DNA of 64,000 bases from Rhizobiales bacterium Ga0077537 (GCA_001464955.1 LNEM01000030.1:310001-374000); one strand, 5' to 3'. Positions 45,387 to 55,648 are shown, numbered from the stretch's first letter. Translations and numbers: made by a program. The notes: a model not told the origin generated them from the sequence alone.

Positions 45387-46153
45387 ATCTCTTTCCCACA
45401 ACAGCCTCGACGGCCGTCGCTCGACCACAATCGCCATAGAGTGCGCCGAACAGACGCTTTAGTTGTTTTTCGTTCGGTGCGGTATGTGGCGATGCTGCGG
45501 CCACCAGTCTCCTCCGCGCGGCATTCAGATCAAGTAAAAGTATCGCCCTGGGTCAGCCTGGAAATGCCAGCCTTACGATGTCCCGCGCCTATAAGCGCGC
45601 AAGAATTTTCTTCATCTGCTCGATCTCTCGTTGTTGCGTGGGAATGATCTCTTCGCACAAACTCATTGGGTCAGACCTCGGGCTGTGTCGTGAAAGCTTA
45701 ACTGGCAAACGCAATCTGAGTTCCAGCTTTGTGTCCACATCTGAGCAGAGTCAGCAGGGCTGGGTTCCAGCCTCGGGGCTAACCTGTCACTCTCGCCACG
45801 GTCTTCATTGCGCTGCCTACGGTCTTGCAGCGTCTCTGCACGCTCTTGCTCGCGTACGCCGATAACCTCTGCCAGTATGAGGTGCACGACCTCGCGGTCG
45901 CGGGCCAAATCGAATAACGGATCGTCGGGTTGCAATTGACAGCGGCGGCCCACGGTGTCGGTCAGCGCGGTGCTGCATGCTCGCGGCGCAGCCATGACCA
46001 CGGCACGGACCTGGAGCACGCCTCTTTTCTGAATGCGCGTTCAGCATAAGGACGAGGGTAGGATCGAAGCGAGCGCAGAGACAGCTTTCAGCACAATGCT
46101 GGTATCTTGCCTAAAGTGACAATCCGAACTGGCGGACAACCACAAAAAAGCAG
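45387..46153. other. Gene-poor region between the two operons
   Basis: This stretch of about 770 bp has a short DUF305-like remnant (45589-45666, listed separately). A possible leftward ORF at 45663-46019 (118 aa, with DPLFDLARDREVVHLILAEV) could be real, but it has no recognised family and weak context. No operator copy or other gene was seen. Confidence 0.35.
45589..45666 (-). pseudogene. DUF305 C-terminal remnant
   Basis: MSLCEEIIPTQQREIEQMKK followed by ILARL matches the C-terminal helix of DUF305 proteins (EIIxxQQxEIxxMKxxL). Only 25 codons remain and the upstream frame is unrelated, so the gene has been lost. DUF305 proteins usually accompany copper genes. Confidence 0.5.
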
Positions 46154-46264
46154 TCATCGGAAGAACACATACTTGATCAGCGCAGCGATCACAAGCACGA
46201 CGACCACTACCCCGAGGATGTGACCAAGCTCTATGCCCCAACTCATCCAGCCATCGTTCATCAT
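46154..46264 (-). CDS. Tiny membrane protein (36 aa)
   Basis: MMNDGWMSWGIELGHILGVV, then VVVLVIAALIKYVFFR, is a single-span hydrophobic peptide ending with basic residues. Similar MMNDGWMxxG peptides occur in metal-resistance clusters. It is read in the same direction as pump 2 and lies 52 bp downstream of it. Confidence 0.55.
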   Translation of the reverse strand: MMNDGWMSWGIELGHILGVVVVVLVIAALIKYVFFR

Positions 46265-46316
46265 CGCCTTTACTCCGACTTTCAACTCCATTCCAACGCG
46301 TTCTAGGCATGCGGGT

Positions 46317-49300
46317 TCACGCTGGTGCGGGTGTCCGCGACGGCGCCGCTGCTTGACCTTCTGAGCTTGCGCCAGCGAGGAGACCAGCGGGCGCGGGCAA
46401 CCCCCCGCCCTTTACAGCTGCGTAAATGGCAGGGATCACTACGAGCGTCAGGACGGTCGACGACACCATGCCACCGATCATCGGCACGGCGATGCGCTGC
46501 ATAACCTCCGAGCCGGTGCCATGGCTCCACAGAATTGGCACGAGGCCGGCCATGATAGCGATGACGGTCATCATCTTCGGACGCACGCGTTCGACGGCGC
46601 CTTCCATGATGGCGGCTGCGAGATCGGCGCGCGTCACGGCGCGGCTTTCAGCCAGAGCCTTGCGCTTCTGATCCTCCCAGGCATGGTCGAGATAGATCAG
46701 CATGATCACGCCGGTTTCGGCGGCTACACCGGCGAGCGCGATGAACCCGACGGCAACGGCGACCGACAGATTGAAGCCCATCCACCACATCAGCCATAGC
46801 CCGCCGACCAGCGCGAAGGGTAGCGAGAGCATGACGATCAGCGTCTCAGTCATGCGGCGGAAGTTGAGGTAGAGCAGCAGGAGGATGATCAAGAGCGTCA
46901 GCGGCACCACGACGGCGAGCCGCTTCTTAGCCCGCTCATAAAACTCGAACTGCCCGCTCCAGATGGCGTAGTAACCCGGCGGGAATCTGACCGCGGCGGC
47001 GACGGCTTTCTTGGCGTCGGCGACGTAGCTGCCGAGGTCGCGCTCACGCGCATCGACGAAGATGTAGGCGGCGAGTTGAGCGTTCTCCGTGCGGATGCCA
47101 CCCGGTCCACGCACAAGCGTCACCTTCGCCACTTGCCCGAGCGGGATCGACGCGCCGTTGGGCAGCGCAACCAGTACCTCGCGTGCGATGGCCTGCGGAT
47201 CGGATCGCACGTCGCGCGGATAGCGCATTGAGACACCATATCGCTCACGTCCCTCCACAGTCGTGGTCACTGTCTCCGCACCCAATGCCGATGACACCAC
47301 CTGCTGCACGTCGCCCATCATCAAGCCGTAACGGGCGAGTTCTTTGCGGTCCGGTTCGATATCGAGGTAGTAGCCGCCGATGATGCGCTCGGCGAAGGCG
47401 CTCGACGTGCCAGGAACCGATTTGATCGCTGCCTCGATCTCGCGCGCGAGTTTCTCGATCACGTTCAGATCCTGACCAATCACCTTGACCCCGACCGGCG
47501 TGCGGATGCCGGTCGCCAGCATGTCGATGCGCGCCTTGATCGGCATCGTCCAGGCATTCGAGACACCCGGGAACTGCAATGCCTTGTCCATCTCCTGGAT
47601 CAGGCTGTCGATGGTGATGCCGGGCCGCCAGTCGTTTGGCGGCTTCAGGTTGATCACCGTCTCGAACATCTCAGTCGGCGCGGGATCGGTCGCGGTTGCG
47701 GCGCGGCCAGCCTTGCCGAAGACGCTCTCGACCTCGGGGAAGGTCTTGATGATGCGATTCTGGATCTGCAGTAGCTCCGCCGACTTGGTGATGGAGATCC
47801 CGGGCAGCGTCGTCGGCATGTACATGATCGTGCCCTCGTTGAGGTTGGGCATGAACTCCGAGCCGAGCTTGGTTGCAGGCCATACGCTGCCTGCGAGCAC
47901 CAGAACGGCCACGCCGATGGTGAGCGCCTTGGCCCTCAGAACACCGCGGATGACCGGGCGGTAGAGCCAGATCAGCGCGCGGTTGATCGGGTTCTTGTGC
48001 TCCGGGACGATGTGCCCCCTAACGAACAGCACCATCAGCGCCGGCACGACAGTGATGGACAGCAGTGCCGCGGCCGCCATGGCAAACGTCTTGGTCCAGG
48101 CCAGTGGTTTGAACAGTAATCCTTCCTGCGCCTCCAGCGCGAAGATCGGAAGGAACGAGACGGTGATGATGAGTAGCGAGAAGAACAGCGATGGACCGAC
48201 CTCGCTTGCCGCCTCGATCAGCACCTCGTTGCGCGGCTTCTCTGGCGGCGCGCGCTCCAGATGCTTGTGCGCGTTCTCGATCATGACGATGGCGGCGTCG
48301 ATCATGGCACCGATGGCGATGGCGATGCCGCCGAGGCTCATGATGTTGGACGAGATGCCGAGCGCCCACATGCAGATGTACGCGATGAGAATGCCGAGCG
48401 GCAGCGTGATGATGGCGACGAGCGCGCTGCGCGCGTGCAGCAGAAACACGAAGCAGACCAGCGCGACGATAGCGCTTTCCTCGATCAGCGTGACCTTGAG
48501 CGTGGTGATGGCGCGGTTGATCAGGTCGGAGCGATCGTAAACGGGCACAATCTCGGTGCCTTTCGGCAGGCTGCCGCTGATGTCCGCCAATCGCTCTTTG
48601 ATGCTGGCGATGACGGAGAGCGCATTCTGACCGTAGCGCTGGATCGCGATGCCGGAAACCACCTCGCCTTCTCCGTTGAGCTCGGTGACGCCGCGGCGTT
48701 CGTCCGGTGCCAACTCGACGCGCGCCACGTCCTTGATCAGCACGGGCGTGCCGCCCTGCGCCTTGAGCACGATGCTCTCGATATCGGCGATGCTTTTGAG
48801 ATACCCGCGCCCGCGCACCATGAATTCGGTCTCGGCCAGCTCCACGACGCGACCGCCGACGTCCATATTGGACTCGCGGATGGCCTGGCGGACCTTGGAG
48901 AGAGGAATGTCGAACGCACGCAATCGGCGGGGATCGACCACGACGGAATACTGCCGCACGAAGCCGCCGACGCTCGCGACCTCGGCGACACCCTCCGCCT
49001 TGGCGACGGCAAAGCGCACCTGCCAGTCCTGTGTGGTGCGGAGTTCGGCAAGGTTCCGCTCCTTGGCCATCACCGCATACTGGTAGACCCAGCCGACGCC
49101 AGTCGCGTCCGGCCCGAGCGTCGTCACGACGCCTTGCGGCAGCGTTCTTGTGACGCCGGACAGGTATTCGAGCACGCGCGAGCGCGCCCAGTAGATGTCG
49201 GTACCCTCCTCGAAGATGACGTAGACGAACGAAACGCCGAAGAACGAGAACCCACGCACCACCTTCGAGCGCGGCACCGACAGCATGGCGGTCGAGACCG

Positions 49301-49502
49301 GGAACGTGACCTGATCCTCGACCACCTGCGGCGCCTGCCCCGAGAACTCCGTGAACACGATGACCTGCGTGTCCGAGAGATCGGGGATGGCGTCGAGTGG
49401 GACCTTGGTGACGGCGTAGAGACCGGCCCCGGTCACAAAGACCATTGCGATCAAAACAAGAGTGAGGTTGGTCGCCGACCAGCGGATGATGCGTGCGATC
49501 AT
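46317..49502 (-). CDS. cusA: CusA-type Cu(I)/Ag(I) RND efflux permease, pump 2
   Basis: This is a 1061-aa HME-RND permease. TM4 carries IAIGAMIDAAIVMIENAHKH, characteristic of CusA, and the periplasmic segment MPIKARIDMLATGIRTPVGV contains the copper-contacting Met region of CusA. DAIPDLSDTQVIVFTEF and SFFGVSFVYVIFEEGTDIY are further family blocks. The ATG overlaps the stop of the adaptor gene (ATGA), giving coupled translation. The C-terminal tail is Ala/Pro-rich. Confidence 0.92.
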   Translation of the reverse strand: MIARIIRWSATNLTLVLIAMVFVTGAGLYAVTKVPLDAIPDLSDTQVIVFTEFSGQAPQVVEDQVTFPVSTAMLSVPRSKVVRGFSFFGVSFVYVIFEEGTDIYWARSRVLEYLSGVTRTLPQGVVTTLGPDATGVGWVYQYAVMAKERNLAELRTTQDWQVRFAVAKAEGVAEVASVGGFVRQYSVVVDPRRLRAFDIPLSKVRQAIRESNMDVGGRVVELAETEFMVRGRGYLKSIADIESIVLKAQGGTPVLIKDVARVELAPDERRGVTELNGEGEVVSGIAIQRYGQNALSVIASIKERLADISGSLPKGTEIVPVYDRSDLINRAITTLKVTLIEESAIVALVCFVFLLHARSALVAIITLPLGILIAYICMWALGISSNIMSLGGIAIAIGAMIDAAIVMIENAHKHLERAPPEKPRNEVLIEAASEVGPSLFFSLLIITVSFLPIFALEAQEGLLFKPLAWTKTFAMAAAALLSITVVPALMVLFVRGHIVPEHKNPINRALIWLYRPVIRGVLRAKALTIGVAVLVLAGSVWPATKLGSEFMPNLNEGTIMYMPTTLPGISITKSAELLQIQNRIIKTFPEVESVFGKAGRAATATDPAPTEMFETVINLKPPNDWRPGITIDSLIQEMDKALQFPGVSNAWTMPIKARIDMLATGIRTPVGVKVIGQDLNVIEKLAREIEAAIKSVPGTSSAFAERIIGGYYLDIEPDRKELARYGLMMGDVQQVVSSALGAETVTTTVEGRERYGVSMRYPRDVRSDPQAIAREVLVALPNGASIPLGQVAKVTLVRGPGGIRTENAQLAAYIFVDARERDLGSYVADAKKAVAAAVRFPPGYYAIWSGQFEFYERAKKRLAVVVPLTLLIILLLLYLNFRRMTETLIVMLSLPFALVGGLWLMWWMGFNLSVAVAVGFIALAGVAAETGVIMLIYLDHAWEDQKRKALAESRAVTRADLAAAIMEGAVERVRPKMMTVIAIMAGLVPILWSHGTGSEVMQRIAVPMIGGMVSSTVLTLVVIPAIYAAVKGGGLPAPAGLLAGASSEGQAAAPSRTPAPA

Positions 49503-50941
49503 GGTTGCTTCTCCGCTGGTGCCGCTGACGGTTCTGCGGTGAAGCTCGACAGCGCGGCTTTCAGATTGCTCTCGGCGTCGATGAGGAAGTTCGCCGCAAC
49601 GACGACGTTCTCTCCAGCCTTGATGCCCTCTGCGATCTCGATGAAGCCGTCGCCACGCACGCCGACCTTGACGGCGCGCGGCTCGAAGCGTCCGTTGCCG
49701 CGATCGACGATGACCACCTGCCGGTTGCCGCTGTCGATCAGGGCCGAGACGGGCACGCTGAGGCGCTCGGCCTCGCCATCATCTGCGTTGATCTCCACAT
49801 CCGCAAACATCTCGTGCCTGATGCGGAGATCTGGGTTGGCGATCTCAACGCGGACTTTGGCCGTTCGCGTCGCCATCTCAAGTTCATGCAGGATGAACGT
49901 CACCCGACCGTAGAATATTTCGTTCGGAAACGCGCGGAACGACACCTTCGCTTTGGCCCCGACGCGAACCTGAGCGATGTCCTGCTCGGGCACATCGGCG
50001 ATGACCCAGATCGAGGAGAGATCTGCGAGGCGCAGCATCTCGTCGCCCGCCTTCATCATCATACCCTCGATGGCCTTCTTCTTCATGACGACGCCCGATA
50101 CGGGCGAGGGCCAGTCGAACGAGATGACGGGTTCTCGCGTGCGCTTGAGTTCGGCCAACACAGCTTCGGGTAGCTGCAGGTTCTGCAACCGCTGCAGCGC
50201 GCCCTTGTCATCGGCACTGCCGCTCGCATTCGTCGAGATGCGGTAATCGACCTGCACCTTGACCATGTCCGGGCTGTAAATGCGGAACAGCGGTTCGCCC
50301 TTTCTCACGTGGCGGCCGGTTTCATTGACGTAAAGCTTCTCGACGAAGCTGTCGGCGCGCAGCGCGATCGTCAGCAGTGTGCGCTCGTCAGGTTTGGCGA
50401 CGCCGGGAGAGCGGATTGGCCGCACCAGATGGCGCATTGCTGCGGGTTCGGAACGCACGCCGGTGTTCTGAAGCTTGGCGACGCTGACCTTGACGGTACC
50501 GGGTTCGTCCTCCTCGCCTTCGTAAACGGGGATGTAGTCCATCCCCATCCAATCTTTTTTCGGGACTGGCGACGTGTCCGCCAGCCCCATGGGATTGCGA
50601 TAGTAGAGGAGCTTCTTTGCAGCCCCGTCGGTGCCCTTGGGCGGTTCCTTCGGCTTTGCCTCGGCGAAATCGGCCTCTTGGTCGTCATAGACGGCGACGT
50701 AGTCACGGCCGTCGCTAGTCTTTTTGGGCTCGGCCGCGAAGTCCGTCTCATTGTCGGGGTGCCTCCAGTACAGCACGGTGCGCGTTTTCGGCTCGTCGGC
50801 CGGCATCACTGTGGCATTCGGAGCTGAGGCCGCGGTCCATGTACGAGGATCGGGCCATTTGCCGGCACCGAGACGGTAGCCGGCAACGCTTGCAGTGAGG
50901 ACCGCCGCGATGGCGATCCCCCCGGTGAGGAGCTTGCTCAT
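49499..50941 (-). CDS. cusB: CusB-type adaptor with two heavy-metal-binding domains
   Basis: This 480-aa adaptor has an N-terminal anchor and two ~35-residue heavy-metal-binding (YHS-like) domains, VLYWRHPDNETDFAAEPKKT and LLYYRNPMGLADTSPVPKKD followed by WMGMDYIPVYE. A CusB-type HlyD core follows (DSFVEKLYVNETGRHVRKGE, PVISFDWPSPVSGVVMKKKA, IWVIADVPEQDIAQVRVGAK). Two tandem metal domains may help capture copper from the chaperone. It is the first gene of the cusBA pair, 9 bp after the FixH-like gene. Confidence 0.9.
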   Translation of the reverse strand: MSKLLTGGIAIAAVLTASVAGYRLGAGKWPDPRTWTAASAPNATVMPADEPKTRTVLYWRHPDNETDFAAEPKKTSDGRDYVAVYDDQEADFAEAKPKEPPKGTDGAAKKLLYYRNPMGLADTSPVPKKDWMGMDYIPVYEGEEDEPGTVKVSVAKLQNTGVRSEPAAMRHLVRPIRSPGVAKPDERTLLTIALRADSFVEKLYVNETGRHVRKGEPLFRIYSPDMVKVQVDYRISTNASGSADDKGALQRLQNLQLPEAVLAELKRTREPVISFDWPSPVSGVVMKKKAIEGMMMKAGDEMLRLADLSSIWVIADVPEQDIAQVRVGAKAKVSFRAFPNEIFYGRVTFILHELEMATRTAKVRVEIANPDLRIRHEMFADVEINADDGEAERLSVPVSALIDSGNRQVVIVDRGNGRFEPRAVKVGVRGDGFIEIAEGIKAGENVVVAANFLIDAESNLKAALSSFTAEPSAAPAEKQP

Positions 50942-50950
50942 GGGTGGGCC

Positions 50951-51349
50951 TCAGTCCTTGGCCTGGAACACGACGGTTCCCTGCACCGTGTCCTTCTCGC
51001 CCGGCACCTTGGCCATCACGCGGAACGCCCAGCCGCCGACCATGGTGAGGTCGGCTTTGAAGCGATAGACGCCCGGCTCGGACGACGGCAAGGCTTCGTG
51101 CGTGGCCGTCATGTCGGCCATGTTGTCCGGGGCCATGTCGAGCCTCGTGCGGAACAGCACCGCTCCGGCGACGGGCTTGCCGGATGGCTTGTGAACGAGA
51201 CGCACGGCGAGCTCGCTGCCGTTTCCGTTCTTCACGTCGACCTTGAGCGGCAGGAACTCGTAGTCGGCAGCAGCAGCAATGGCTTGTGCCGCAGTGAGGG
51301 AGAGCGCGAAGCCCCAAAGGCCTGCGCGAAGTGCGAGTGCGAACATCAT
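50951..51349 (-). CDS. FixH/YtkA-like periplasmic protein
   Basis: This 132-aa precursor (MMFALALRAGLWGFALSLTA, signal) has a beta-sandwich FixH-type domain with FLPLKVDVKNGNGSELAVRL, RLDMAPDNMADMTATHEALP, GVYRFKADLTMVGGWAF and AKVPGEKDTVQGTVVF. The Met/Asp/His-containing loop suggests copper binding. It lies immediately before cusB in the same operon. Confidence 0.78.
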   Translation of the reverse strand: MMFALALRAGLWGFALSLTAAQAIAAAADYEFLPLKVDVKNGNGSELAVRLVHKPSGKPVAGAVLFRTRLDMAPDNMADMTATHEALPSSEPGVYRFKADLTMVGGWAFRVMAKVPGEKDTVQGTVVFQAKD

Positions 51350-51466
51350 TGTGTGACCCTTTCCAAAGAGATGGCTCTCGCCGAGGCACGAAGCCGGTCG
51401 CGAGCGGCGCTTGACGAAATCCAAGCGCCAACGCCCGCGACGACGCGCGGGCTATTCATCGATGGA

Positions 51467-51865
51467 TCAGGTTCGCGGAGGCGGTGGCTGAGGCTGGTCC
51501 GACCAATCAGGCGGATGCGCCGGCGCGGATGGCCGAAACTGCGCCGTCACCAACCCGGCCACTGACATCGACTGTTGAGCGAGGCCGAGAATCTGGAAGC
51601 ACTTGGCCATACAGAGCTGGGGCGGGCAGGCCTTGTCCTTGTTGCAGCACGGACAATCATCAGCGTTCGCTGCGTTCTTCATCATGGAGGCGCAATCCTC
51701 CATTGGAGATGCGGCGGCACTGTCCTCGCCTTCAACTGCATGGGAGGTCGTGTGCGCCATCGCCACGCCCATCCCCTTCGCGCCACCCGCCCACACAGCC
51801 GCCATCGGCGCGAATACGATCGCGACCGCGACGAGCGCAGAGAGTATGGCACGATACAGGTGCAA
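51467..51865 (-). CDS. Small Cys-rich secreted protein at the island's right end
   Basis: The 132-aa precursor has a probable TTG start at 51865 with AGGGAGGG upstream. It has a signal peptide (LSALVAVAIVFAPMAAVWAG) and a mature Cys cluster, DDCPCCNKDKACPPQLCMAK followed by CFQI, plus DCASMM upstream. The vicinal Cys pattern could bind a metal. The C-terminus is Pro-rich (FRPSAPAHPPDWSDQPQPPP). It is the first gene of the leftward cusBA operon. Confidence 0.65.
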   Translation of the reverse strand: MHLYRAILSALVAVAIVFAPMAAVWAGGAKGMGVAMAHTTSHAVEGEDSAAASPMEDCASMMKNAANADDCPCCNKDKACPPQLCMAKCFQILGLAQQSMSVAGLVTAQFRPSAPAHPPDWSDQPQPPPPRT

Positions 51866-52460
51866 CGTAGGGCCCTCCTTACATTACCCTCGAAATAACG
51901 CGCTGACGGGTCAAGGCAAATTGTCGTGTGCGCCGGCTCTGACACGGTTGTCACTGCGCAAGCCAACAAAAACCTGAGAAGAGACGAAACACCAGTTCGG
52001 TAGGCGTCAAAAGCATTGCCCCGCACCGGCTAGCCGCTGACTACACGCCAAACCGTCCGGGACACGCGCGCGTTCAGGATTGATCCCCGCCCTTGATGAT
52101 GCCACAAAGGCGCTGCGGAAGGCTTGGACATCGTGCCACAAAGGTGTTCCACATCGGTGTGCCACATTGGACAGAGACATCCACGTAACTGGCTGAAATA
52201 TATAAGAAACAGTCTACCGTGCCACGCCTCTTCTGGGCACCATCTCACACCATGCGAAAACTCTGATCGGCCCTTGAGGGCCAGCGACCGATGCGTCGCG
52301 TGTCGTGCCGAGCGCCGGCCGGAATCGATAAGCTATCGAAACGCTGAAGCAGCTCCTTCTTGCCGCCGCCTCCCGGTGCTAGCGTCGCCTCCGATTCGTG
52401 CCGACCGAGCGGCGGCGCGCCAACGCTCCGACATCACCGGAGCCTGAGCCGGGAGAGCCC
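51866..52460. other. Boundary region with TGCCACAAAGG repeats; no gene
   Basis: This 595-bp gap separates the copper island from tex. It holds TGCCACAAAGG at 52100-52110 and 52134-52144 and TGCCACATTGG at 52160-52170, with TTCCACATCGG between them at 52148-52158. The repeats may be a regulatory array or the trace of an insertion boundary. No coding sequence was seen. Confidence 0.4.
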
Positions 52461-54785
52461 ATGGACAGGATCAACGCGCAGATTGCGCGCGAGCTTTCGG
52501 TCAATGTCAGTCAGGTGGCGGCGGCCGTCGAGCTGCTCGGCGAAGGATCGACGGTCCCCTTCATCGCCCGCTATCGCAAGGAGCGGACGGGCGGCCTCGA
52601 CGACACGCAGCTCCGCAAGCTGGAGGAGCGGCTCGGCTATCTGCGCGAACTCGAGGATCGCCGCTTCACGGTGCTGAAGAGCATCGAGGAGCAGGGCAAG
52701 CTGACCCCGGAACTCGCGCGCTCGATCGGTGCCGCCGAGACGAAAGTCGCGCTCGAGGACCTTTACGCACCCTACAAGCCGAAGCGGCGGACGAAGGCGC
52801 AGATCGCTCGCGAAGCCGGCCTCGAACCGCTTCTCGACCAACTGACGTCGAACCCGAACCTCGCACCCGAAGCGGTAGCCGCGGCGTTCGTTGCGGCGGA
52901 GAAGGGCGTCGCTGACACCAAGGCCGCTCTGGACGGCGCCCGCGCCATCTTCATCGAGCGCATCGGCGAGAAGCCGGAGTTGGTCGGCGGCTTGCGCGAG
53001 TGGCTGTGGACCGACGGCGACCTCGTGTCCAAGGTCGTGAAAGGCAAGGAAGCCGAAGGCGCCAAGTTCTCCGACTACTTCGACTTCCGCCAACGCGTCC
53101 GCGACATCCCTTCCCATCGCGCGCTGGCGCTCCTGCGCGGCCGCAACGAAGGCATCCTCGACCTCGATCTCGACGTGTCGCACCTCGAAGGCCAGCCGCA
53201 TCCCGCCGAAGGCAAGATCCGCGTCGCCATGGGGCTGACCGACAGGGGCCGGCGGGCGGACAAGTGGATCTCGGACGGCGTGCGCCTCGCCTGGAAGGCG
53301 CGCCTTCACGTATCACTCGTCGCCGACCTCCAGACCCGCACCAAGGATCAGTCCGACAGCGAAGCGATCAAGGTCTTCTCGCGCAACCTGAAGGATCTGC
53401 TATTGGCGGCACCTGCCGGCCCCCGGGTGACCATGGGCGTCGATCCGGGCATCCGGACAGGCTGCAAGGTCGCTGTCGTCGATGCGACCGGCAAGCTGCT
53501 CGCGACCTCGACCATCTACCCGCACGAGCCGCGCAACGACTGGCAGGGGTCGCTCGCCACCCTTGCCAAGCTGGCGCTGGAGCACAAGGTCGAGATCATC
53601 GCCATCGGCAACGGCACCGCGAGCCGCGAGACGGACCGTCTCGTCGCCGACCTCTTGAAGAGACTGCCCGACAACCGCATCACCAAGGTCATGGTCTCGG
53701 AAGCGGGCGCGTCCGTCTACTCGGCCTCCGAGCTGGCGGCGCTGGAATTCCCGGATCTCGACGTGTCGCTGCGCGGCGCCGTGTCGATCGCCCGCCGCCT
53801 GCAGGACCCGCTGGCGGAACTGGTCAAGATCGAGCCGAAATCCATTGGCGTCGGCCAGTACCAGCACGACGTCGACCAGGCGAGCCTCGCCCGCTCGCTC
53901 GACGCCGTGGTCGAGGATTGCGTCAACTCGGTCGGCGTCGACGTCAACACGGCGTCGGCCCCGCTGCTGACCCGCATCTCAGGCCTCAACAAGACACTTG
54001 CCGACAACATCGTCGCCTTCCGCAACGAGAACGGCGCATTCAAGTCGCGCGCCGCGCTGAAAAAGGTTCCCCGCCTCGGTCCGAAGGCCTTCGAGCAGGC
54101 CGCCGGCTTCCTGCGCATCATGAATGGCAAGAACCCGCTCGACAGCTCCGCCGTGCATCCCGAGGCCTACGATCTCGTCGAGCGCATCGCCGAACGTACG
54201 AAGCGCCCGGTCAAGGCCATGATCGGCGATCGCGCGTTCCTGAAGGCGATCCGCCCGGCGGAGTTCGCCGACGAGCGCTTCGGCGTGCCGACGGTGACTG
54301 ACATTCTGAACGAGCTGGAAAAGCCCGGCCGGGATCCCCGCCCCGAGTTCAAGACGGCGACCTTCCAGGACGGCGTCGAGAAGATCAGCGATCTCAAACC
54401 GGGCATGAAACTCGAGGGTGTCGTCACGAACGTCACGAACTTCGGGGCCTTCGTCGACATCGGCGTGCATCAGGACGGGCTTGTCCATGTCTCGGAGCTG
54501 GCCGATCGCTTCGTCAAGGACCCGCACGAGATCGTCAAGGCGGGCGACGTGGTCGAGGTGCGCGTGAAGGATGTTGACGCGGCGCGAAAGCGCATCGCCC
54601 TGACCATGCGCTCGGGCCCGCTCGATCGATCCGAGACGGTCGCGGGCGGACGGCCCGCCGCCGGCGCCGCGCCCCGCAGTCAGGCGCGGACAGAGGCGCG
54701 TCCGGACACACGCAATGGCAACGCTTCCGGTGGCGACAACGCATTCGCCGCAGCCTTCAAGCGCGCCCAGGACGGCAAGCGCTGA
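52461..54785 (+). CDS. tex: Tex-family RNA-binding transcription accessory protein
   Basis: This is a 774-aa protein. The N-terminal helical domain contains [20 protein letters not shown], the YqgF/RNase-H-like domain has [20 protein letters not shown], the helix-hairpin-helix region has [20 protein letters not shown], and a C-terminal S1 domain has [20 protein letters not shown]. The start is at ATG 52461 after GGGAGAG. It is a core chromosomal gene and marks the end of the accessory island. The tail is Ala/Arg-rich. Confidence 0.95.
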   Translation: MDRINAQIARELSVNVSQVAAAVELLGEGSTVPFIARYRKERTGGLDDTQLRKLEERLGYLRELEDRRFTVLKSIEEQGKLTPELARSIGAAETKVALEDLYAPYKPKRRTKAQIAREAGLEPLLDQLTSNPNLAPEAVAAAFVAAEKGVADTKAALDGARAIFIERIGEKPELVGGLREWLWTDGDLVSKVVKGKEAEGAKFSDYFDFRQRVRDIPSHRALALLRGRNEGILDLDLDVSHLEGQPHPAEGKIRVAMGLTDRGRRADKWISDGVRLAWKARLHVSLVADLQTRTKDQSDSEAIKVFSRNLKDLLLAAPAGPRVTMGVDPGIRTGCKVAVVDATGKLLATSTIYPHEPRNDWQGSLATLAKLALEHKVEIIAIGNGTASRETDRLVADLLKRLPDNRITKVMVSEAGASVYSASELAALEFPDLDVSLRGAVSIARRLQDPLAELVKIEPKSIGVGQYQHDVDQASLARSLDAVVEDCVNSVGVDVNTASAPLLTRISGLNKTLADNIVAFRNENGAFKSRAALKKVPRLGPKAFEQAAGFLRIMNGKNPLDSSAVHPEAYDLVERIAERTKRPVKAMIGDRAFLKAIRPAEFADERFGVPTVTDILNELEKPGRDPRPEFKTATFQDGVEKISDLKPGMKLEGVVTNVTNFGAFVDIGVHQDGLVHVSELADRFVKDPHEIVKAGDVVEVRVKDVDAARKRIALTMRSGPLDRSETVAGGRPAAGAAPRSQARTEARPDTRNGNASGGDNAFAAAFKRAQDGKR

Positions 54786-55120
54786 TCAATCCGTGGTGCC
54801 ATGACCCGGCAATGGGCCGTCCGCCTTGCGGGCGGCCTTTCCGTTGTATGCGCGCCGCGGAAAACGAATCACGCCAAAGCAAAAATCGTCCGCCTCGCAA
54901 GAGAAAATCATTAACAGCCCGTGGAGAATCAATTCAGATGATCCCCGGAATAAGACTTCGCCCGAAGTTTCGAGCTGGAAATTGCAGGAAGCGTAACATT
55001 TGGGCGACACGTCTCTTGCAATAGCGCTGCCGCATCCCGTAAGTTATTCAAAAGACGCGGAAATCTGCTATTTGCGGAGATGATCAAGAATCAAGCGGGC
55101 TGGACCCGGCGACAGGGAGA
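54786..55120. other. Intergenic region with the tex terminator
   Basis: It holds a terminator-like hairpin, GGCCGTCCGC (54815-54824) and GCGGGCGGCC (54828-54837) with a 3-nt loop, followed by TTT. The rest has no coding signal and presumably carries the bactofilin promoter. Confidence 0.5.
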
Positions 55121-55609
55121 ATGAGAATGTTCGCACCGCGCAAGGCAGAAGGACATACCAACGGCGTCGCGACGATGGAGGCAGAGCGGGCATTCCCTGC
55201 GCCGGCCTACAACGCTGGCAATCAGGCGATCTCGGTTTCCCAGCGCTCGCGCGAGGCCAACTATTCGATCATCAACGAATGGCTGAAGATGAAAGGTGAC
55301 CTCGAAAGCGAGGGCGACATCCTGGTCAAGGGCAAGGTGCTCGGCAACATCAAGTGCAACCTGCTCATCATCGACGCCGACGCACTGGTCGAGGGCGGCA
55401 TCACCGCTGACGAGGTGGTCATTCGCGGCAAGACGAAGGGGGTCATCAACGCCACCCGCGTCCGTCTCGAGAAGACCGCCCATGTCGACAGCGAGATCTT
55501 CCACAACGTGTTCTCGGCCGAAGAAGGCGCGCGCATCAAGGGCGCCCTGCACTTCAAGGAGAACCCGCTGGCCGACGTGGCGACGGTTCCTTCGGCGACG
55601 GAAGAATAA
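55121..55609 (+). CDS. Bactofilin (polymer-forming cytoskeletal protein)
   Basis: This 162-aa protein has a central right-handed beta-helix domain of about 100 residues (IINEWLKMKGDLESEGDILV, then KGKVLGNIKCNLLIIDADAL, VEGGITADEVVIRGKTKG, HVDSEIFHNVFSAEEGARIK), with the short repeats of bactofilins. Flexible N- and C-terminal tails are usual. Bactofilins scaffold cell-shape or stalk structures in alphaproteobacteria. A start at ATG 55127 is possible. Confidence 0.9.
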   Translation: MRMFAPRKAEGHTNGVATMEAERAFPAPAYNAGNQAISVSQRSREANYSIINEWLKMKGDLESEGDILVKGKVLGNIKCNLLIIDADALVEGGITADEVVIRGKTKGVINATRVRLEKTAHVDSEIFHNVFSAEEGARIKGALHFKENPLADVATVPSATEE

Positions 55610-55648
55610 TCGCCCGCCGGCACACCCGGATCGACGAGACTCTAGTTC

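Noticed and set aside
48261-49913. Long plus-strand ORF (550 aa) opposite cusA
   Set aside because: It is Asp/Arg-rich antisense to a full-length RND permease and a shadow frame.
52120-52150. Sigma-54-like TGGCACG on the minus strand
   Set aside because: There is no TTGC at the -12 position, and the leftward target gene has no enhancer-type context.
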